Shown here piece after piece: positions 61,286 through 64,000 of a stretch of 64,000 nucleotides of DNA. The first letter of the stretch is position 1. Every line of letters begins with the position of its first letter. The notes under the pieces were generated by a model that was not told the DNA's origin, did no database searches, and was given only the letters and a program-made list of their open reading frames with translations. Source of the DNA: Sandaracinobacteroides sayramensis (GTDB taxonomy: Bacteria > Pseudomonadota > Alphaproteobacteria > Sphingomonadales > Sphingomonadaceae); assembly GCF_022014495.1 (NCBI RefSeq), contig NZ_JAKLSQ010000010.1, positions 358,335 to 422,334 of the forward strand. Direction: 5' to 3'. A program made the translations under genes and the position numbers.

Positions 61286-61996
61286 TCAGGCTTTGGGCAG
61301 GGTCATTGCCTTGGAGGCCGCCGCTTTTTTATTCCTGATGTGTTCTATTTTGCGCGCGTTCGGCCCGACTGCCTTTTCCACTTCCTTGAAGATCAGTCCG
61401 GCATTACGGTCGAGCAGTTCCAGTCCGGCTTTGGCGACCTTCAGCCGCTTCTCCTGCAATGGATGATGGTGGGCGTGGAACATGCGCGTGAGCACCTGCT
61501 GCATCTCAGGCGTCAGTCCCGAGAGGTAGGCGGGCGCGCCCAACACCGCCGAGGCACTGCGCGTGTCACCGTCAAGGATAGCCTTCCGCACGAAGTCCAT
61601 GCGCTCGCCGGTATCCAGCCCCTTGCAGAAGCTCCGTATCTCGCCCGACAAGACGCCGTGCGTCTGCCCCTCAAGCGGTGCCGAGAACTCGCGTTCAATG
61701 CCCTCCACGACGCTTTCAAGGTTCTTGCGCGCGCTGTCGAACTTCGGGGCGACGACGGCAATCACCTTGGAACCAAAGTCCGCCGTTTGCAGAAGCTGCG
61801 CCGCTTCCGTCAGCGTGGGGTCTTCCTTCGCAGCCTGCGCGGCATCGTGCAGTTGTCCGAAGTGACGATAGGCTTCGGCAAAGGCGGCTCTCACCCCCGC
61901 AAGGATAGAAGAGGTTTCTTCGTCGTAGCCCTCAACATTGTTCACAATATCGGGATGAAGTGAACCGGAAACGCGATGGTCGATATTATCAGACAT
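61286..61996 (-). CDS. Hypothetical island protein (236 residues)
   Basis: The 236-residue soluble protein is mainly helical with FAEAYRHFGQLHDAAQAAKED and a HAHHHPLQEKR segment near 185. No catalytic motif or family is recognised. It lies 33 bases before the DUF5681 gene in the same run, so it may belong to the same packaging or replication unit. Confidence 0.62.
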   Translation of the reverse strand: MSDNIDHRVSGSLHPDIVNNVEGYDEETSSILAGVRAAFAEAYRHFGQLHDAAQAAKEDPTLTEAAQLLQTADFGSKVIAVVAPKFDSARKNLESVVEGIEREFSAPLEGQTHGVLSGEIRSFCKGLDTGERMDFVRKAILDGDTRSASAVLGAPAYLSGLTPEMQQVLTRMFHAHHHPLQEKRLKVAKAGLELLDRNAGLIFKEVEKAVGPNARKIEHIRNKKAAASKAMTLPKA

Positions 61997-62116
61997 GACG
62001 GGCTATACTTTCGGATGAAAGATACATTGCCCTTACACGGTAACGGTTTCGCTTGTGGGTCCGCAATAGTTATTGTGCATAAACAATCGCTTAGGTCAGT
62101 TCAGGCGCCTTCGAAC

Positions 62117-62135
62117 GGCAAACTGCATATTTGCC
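62117..62135. promoter_or_regulatory. Short inverted repeat upstream of the 61996 gene
   Basis: GGCAAA and TTTGCC, seven bases apart, lie between the genes at 61996 and 62161. It may be an operator for the downstream minus-strand genes. Evidence is only the symmetry. Confidence 0.3.
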
Positions 62136-62160
62136 TGCCGGGGATTTGGGCTGTTTGCAC

Positions 62161-62583
62161 CTAATCGGCCAGGATAATCTTTCGTTCCATCTCCACCGCA
62201 GTCCTAATGTCTGGATAAACGGTGGAAGCAGACTGAACTCGGCCATCGGGGTGCAATATCAGTCGATCAGCATTTCCAGATTCCACACCATCAACACCGA
62301 TTGAGTAAGTGGTGCCGCTTGATGTGACCGCCCAGCCAATAATCGGCCAAAGCACAATCTCGCTCATCGATTTTGCTTCCTCGTCCACGCCCACCACATA
62401 TGTCCCGGGATTGGCGGGCATGACGTGAGCAACGTGTTCGTCGGTAAGCCGATCGACAACGTATCTCGGCACGGCGGGGAATAGTTCGTCGGCCGTTTGG
62501 ATTATCCCGTCTCCGTTCTGCTGGTAAGAAATGGACTTAATGTCTCCGACCGCAATCCACTTATTGCCAACCTGCACAAACAT
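62161..62583 (-). CDS. Hypothetical island protein (140 residues)
   Basis: From ATG 62583 the protein is 140 residues (the frame further upstream would add 50 residues that look non-coding). It begins MFVQVGNKWIAVGDIKSISY, suggesting a small beta-rich domain, and continues with a DELFPAVPRYVV region and a short helix at the C-terminus. I do not recognise the family. It precedes the gap that holds the repeats at 62680. Confidence 0.6.
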   Translation of the reverse strand: MFVQVGNKWIAVGDIKSISYQQNGDGIIQTADELFPAVPRYVVDRLTDEHVAHVMPANPGTYVVGVDEEAKSMSEIVLWPIIGWAVTSSGTTYSIGVDGVESGNADRLILHPDGRVQSASTVYPDIRTAVEMERKIILAD

Positions 62584-62679
62584 CCGACGCCTCCGCTTGG
62601 GTGAGCTACATGTTATGTCCGAAGGGCGGGCCGAGGGAAAGCGCGCAAACGGTGCGGGCAGCGTGCATACCTGCTCTGT

Positions 62680-62771
62680 GGGGAAACTGGGGAGGGTGGG
62701 GGCAGTGGTGGCTAAGTGAATGTATTTGTTCACTGCCCCCAGTTTCCCCAGTTTGCATACCCCCCCCCCCC
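62680..62771. repeat. G/C-asymmetric inverted repeat with a run of 12 C
   Basis: GGGGAAACTGGGG (62680-62692) and GGGGGCAGTG (62698-62707) on one side pair with CACTGCCCCC (62731-62740) and CCCCAGTTTCCCC (62737-62749) on the other. Twelve C residues follow at 62760-62771. The gap between the genes at 62583 and 62794 thus has a strong potential hairpin with a homopolymer run, possibly an origin or switch of the island. Confidence 0.6.
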
Positions 62772-62793
62772 ACTTTCCCCACCTTACATGCAG

Positions 62794-64000
62794 TTATGCA
62801 GGGCTAGCCTTAAGTCGGCACATCCACGCACCGTTAAAGTTCTGTTTGTCCAAATAGTCTTTGCTGTGCTTGTTCCACCAGCTTTCCGAAACGACCTTTT
62901 CTCCCACCATGGCCATTTGGACGTAAGTGACGGGCTGCCATTCGTTGTCCGGGTGCCGTTTGAACAACTCCGTAAGCTGAATGCTGAATGCTGGATTGTA
63001 ATGGCTCTTTGGTCCACGGGACCGGCCTACCGAGGTGCTGGGGGTAAGCGCCTTGTCCAGTTCATCCCATTGCGGGCGCGTGGCGTAGATGGGCTGGCCA
63101 CTTCGGGGGTCGGTCCCCACCTCAACCCGCTCGGTGCAGAATTTCCATGCGCCGCCCGGGTGCTCGGGAAGATTCGTCTTCACCTGCATGAGAACCTTCT
63201 CATTGGGGTCTGGCTCATAGTCTTCGGTGGCCGGTCGTTCAAAAACCGCACACAGGCTGCGGCAAGTTTGAACGAATGCCGTTGAACCTAAAACCCGATG
63301 CAGCATGTTCCTCGAAGTGTCTTTGCCGAAATGGGTGACGCAAACGATTGCAATGTTGAACTTCTGCGCCAGCCCAAGCCACGGTTCGAGCACCGTGCGC
63401 AGTTGTCCAGCGTCGTTGAGGTCCACCTTGCGAAGCTTTTGCCCCGGAAGGTAGCTGGTGACGGGGTCGATGACGAGCATGGCGAAGGGCTGCTTCTCAA
63501 TATCCCGGGCGTAGGCAAGCCATTCAGCAACCTGTTCAATGTCGTCCTGCATTGAGAAGGTATTGCGCTTCCCGTTCTGCATTGAGCCCTGAATTTCAAC
63601 TACGTTCGCCAAGTTGGCGCCGCAGGCCGTTAGCCTCGGAGCCGTCATTTCCTCGACACTGTCTTCACTGCCGAGCCAAAGGACGCGCTCGGGTCGGCGC
63701 CAATCCCCCGGAATGCCCCTTGGGCCTGGCCAAGGGGCGCCTGTCGTAATTCTCGCGACTATGTCGGCAAGTATGGTGGACTTTCCCGCCCCCGACTCGC
63801 CCGCAAGGATGGTGATGTATCCTTTCGGAATCCACCCGGTCCAAAGCCATTCAATCGCTCGCATAGCAACGCCCATGAGAGAACGGCCTATAAGCTTTCG
63901 TCCTGCTGGAGCTTCATTGGGAACGGCATCAGGCTGGGCAGTGACCTGCTCCCCATTTTCAGGCCGCTGATAAGTTAGCTTTGGTGTCCTTATGCCCTTG
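62794..64000 (-). CDS. RepA-like AAA ATPase (cut by right edge)
   Basis: The frame is open to the right edge; the ATG at 63876 is an inner one because codons upstream continue with no stop. The visible part has Walker A GESGAGKST, Walker B MLVIDPVTSYL, and a THFGKD sensor motif, the layout of RepA/KaiC-like (AAA_25) hexameric helicases of phages, plasmids and satellites. It probably unwinds the island's replication origin. A primase domain may lie beyond the edge. Confidence 0.85.
   Translation of the reverse strand, partial: KGIRTPKLTYQRPENGEQVTAQPDAVPNEAPAGRKLIGRSLMGVAMRAIEWLWTGWIPKGYITILAGESGAGKSTILADIVARITTGAPWPGPRGIPGDWRRPERVLWLGSEDSVEEMTAPRLTACGANLANVVEIQGSMQNGKRNTFSMQDDIEQVAEWLAYARDIEKQPFAMLVIDPVTSYLPGQKLRKVDLNDAGQLRTVLEPWLGLAQKFNIAIVCVTHFGKDTSRNMLHRVLGSTAFVQTCRSLCAVFERPATEDYEPDPNEKVLMQVKTNLPEHPGGAWKFCTERVEVGTDPRSGQPIYATRPQWDELDKALTPSTSVGRSRGPKSHYNPAFSIQLTELFKRHPDNEWQPVTYVQMAMVGEKVVSESWWNKHSKDYLDKQNFNGAWMCRLKASPA

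Overview
High-GC alphaproteobacterial DNA. The chromosomal part looks like Sphingomonadales: it has a tonB-exbB-exbD-exbD operon, a hemC-hemD-mitofilin-like operon, a full cytochrome c maturation run, and many ATGA or GTGA gene overlaps. The species cannot be named from the sequence.

Region A (1-2012) is the end of a small operon for TonB-dependent uptake: a PepSY-type membrane protein cut by the left edge, DUF3325, DUF3649 and a TonB protein. Region B (2149-25739) is a compact F-type conjugative transfer (tra) operon on the minus strand. Read 5' to 3' it runs: small secreted Cys protein, DsbC, pilin TraA, TraL, TraE, TraK, TraB, TraV, TraC, three small membrane proteins, TraW, TraU, a 110-residue protein, TraN part 1, TraN part 2, TrbC, S26 peptidase, TraF, thioredoxin-like protein, TraH, TraG. 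Two plus-strand DNA-binding proteins (XRE type and AlpA-like) lie at its promoter end. No relaxase, coupling protein or integrase is in view, so this is one part of an integrated conjugative element or plasmid.

Region C (26023-58836) starts at tRNA-Gln and looks like ordinary chromosome. It holds a PLP dehydratase/aldolase pair with a transporter, an ABC exporter, the TonB-ExbB-ExbD-ExbD energy system, two pteridine genes, MscS, MaoC and thiolase, a DUF883/YqjE/DUF3618 envelope cluster, MlaC, a gamma carbonic anhydrase, fatty-acid and quinone oxidoreductase genes, ccmBCDEFGHI (no ccmA in the window), Kup, hemCD and UDP-glucose dehydrogenase. Two copies of a palindromic intergenic repeat occur here, near 32.3 kb and 54.0 kb.

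Region D (58939-64000) is tRNA-Ser(GCT) followed directly by a second mobile island of poorly conserved genes, mostly on the minus strand. It includes a DUF5681 protein and a RepA-like AAA ATPase that runs off the right edge. It resembles a phage, phage satellite or small integrative element inserted at the tRNA-Ser 3' end.

The most unusual material is the tra operon: an F-type machine carrying an RP4-TraF-like S26 peptidase, a TraN split into two exported proteins, an unrecognised three-gene membrane cassette between traC and traW, and three separate thiol-redox proteins.
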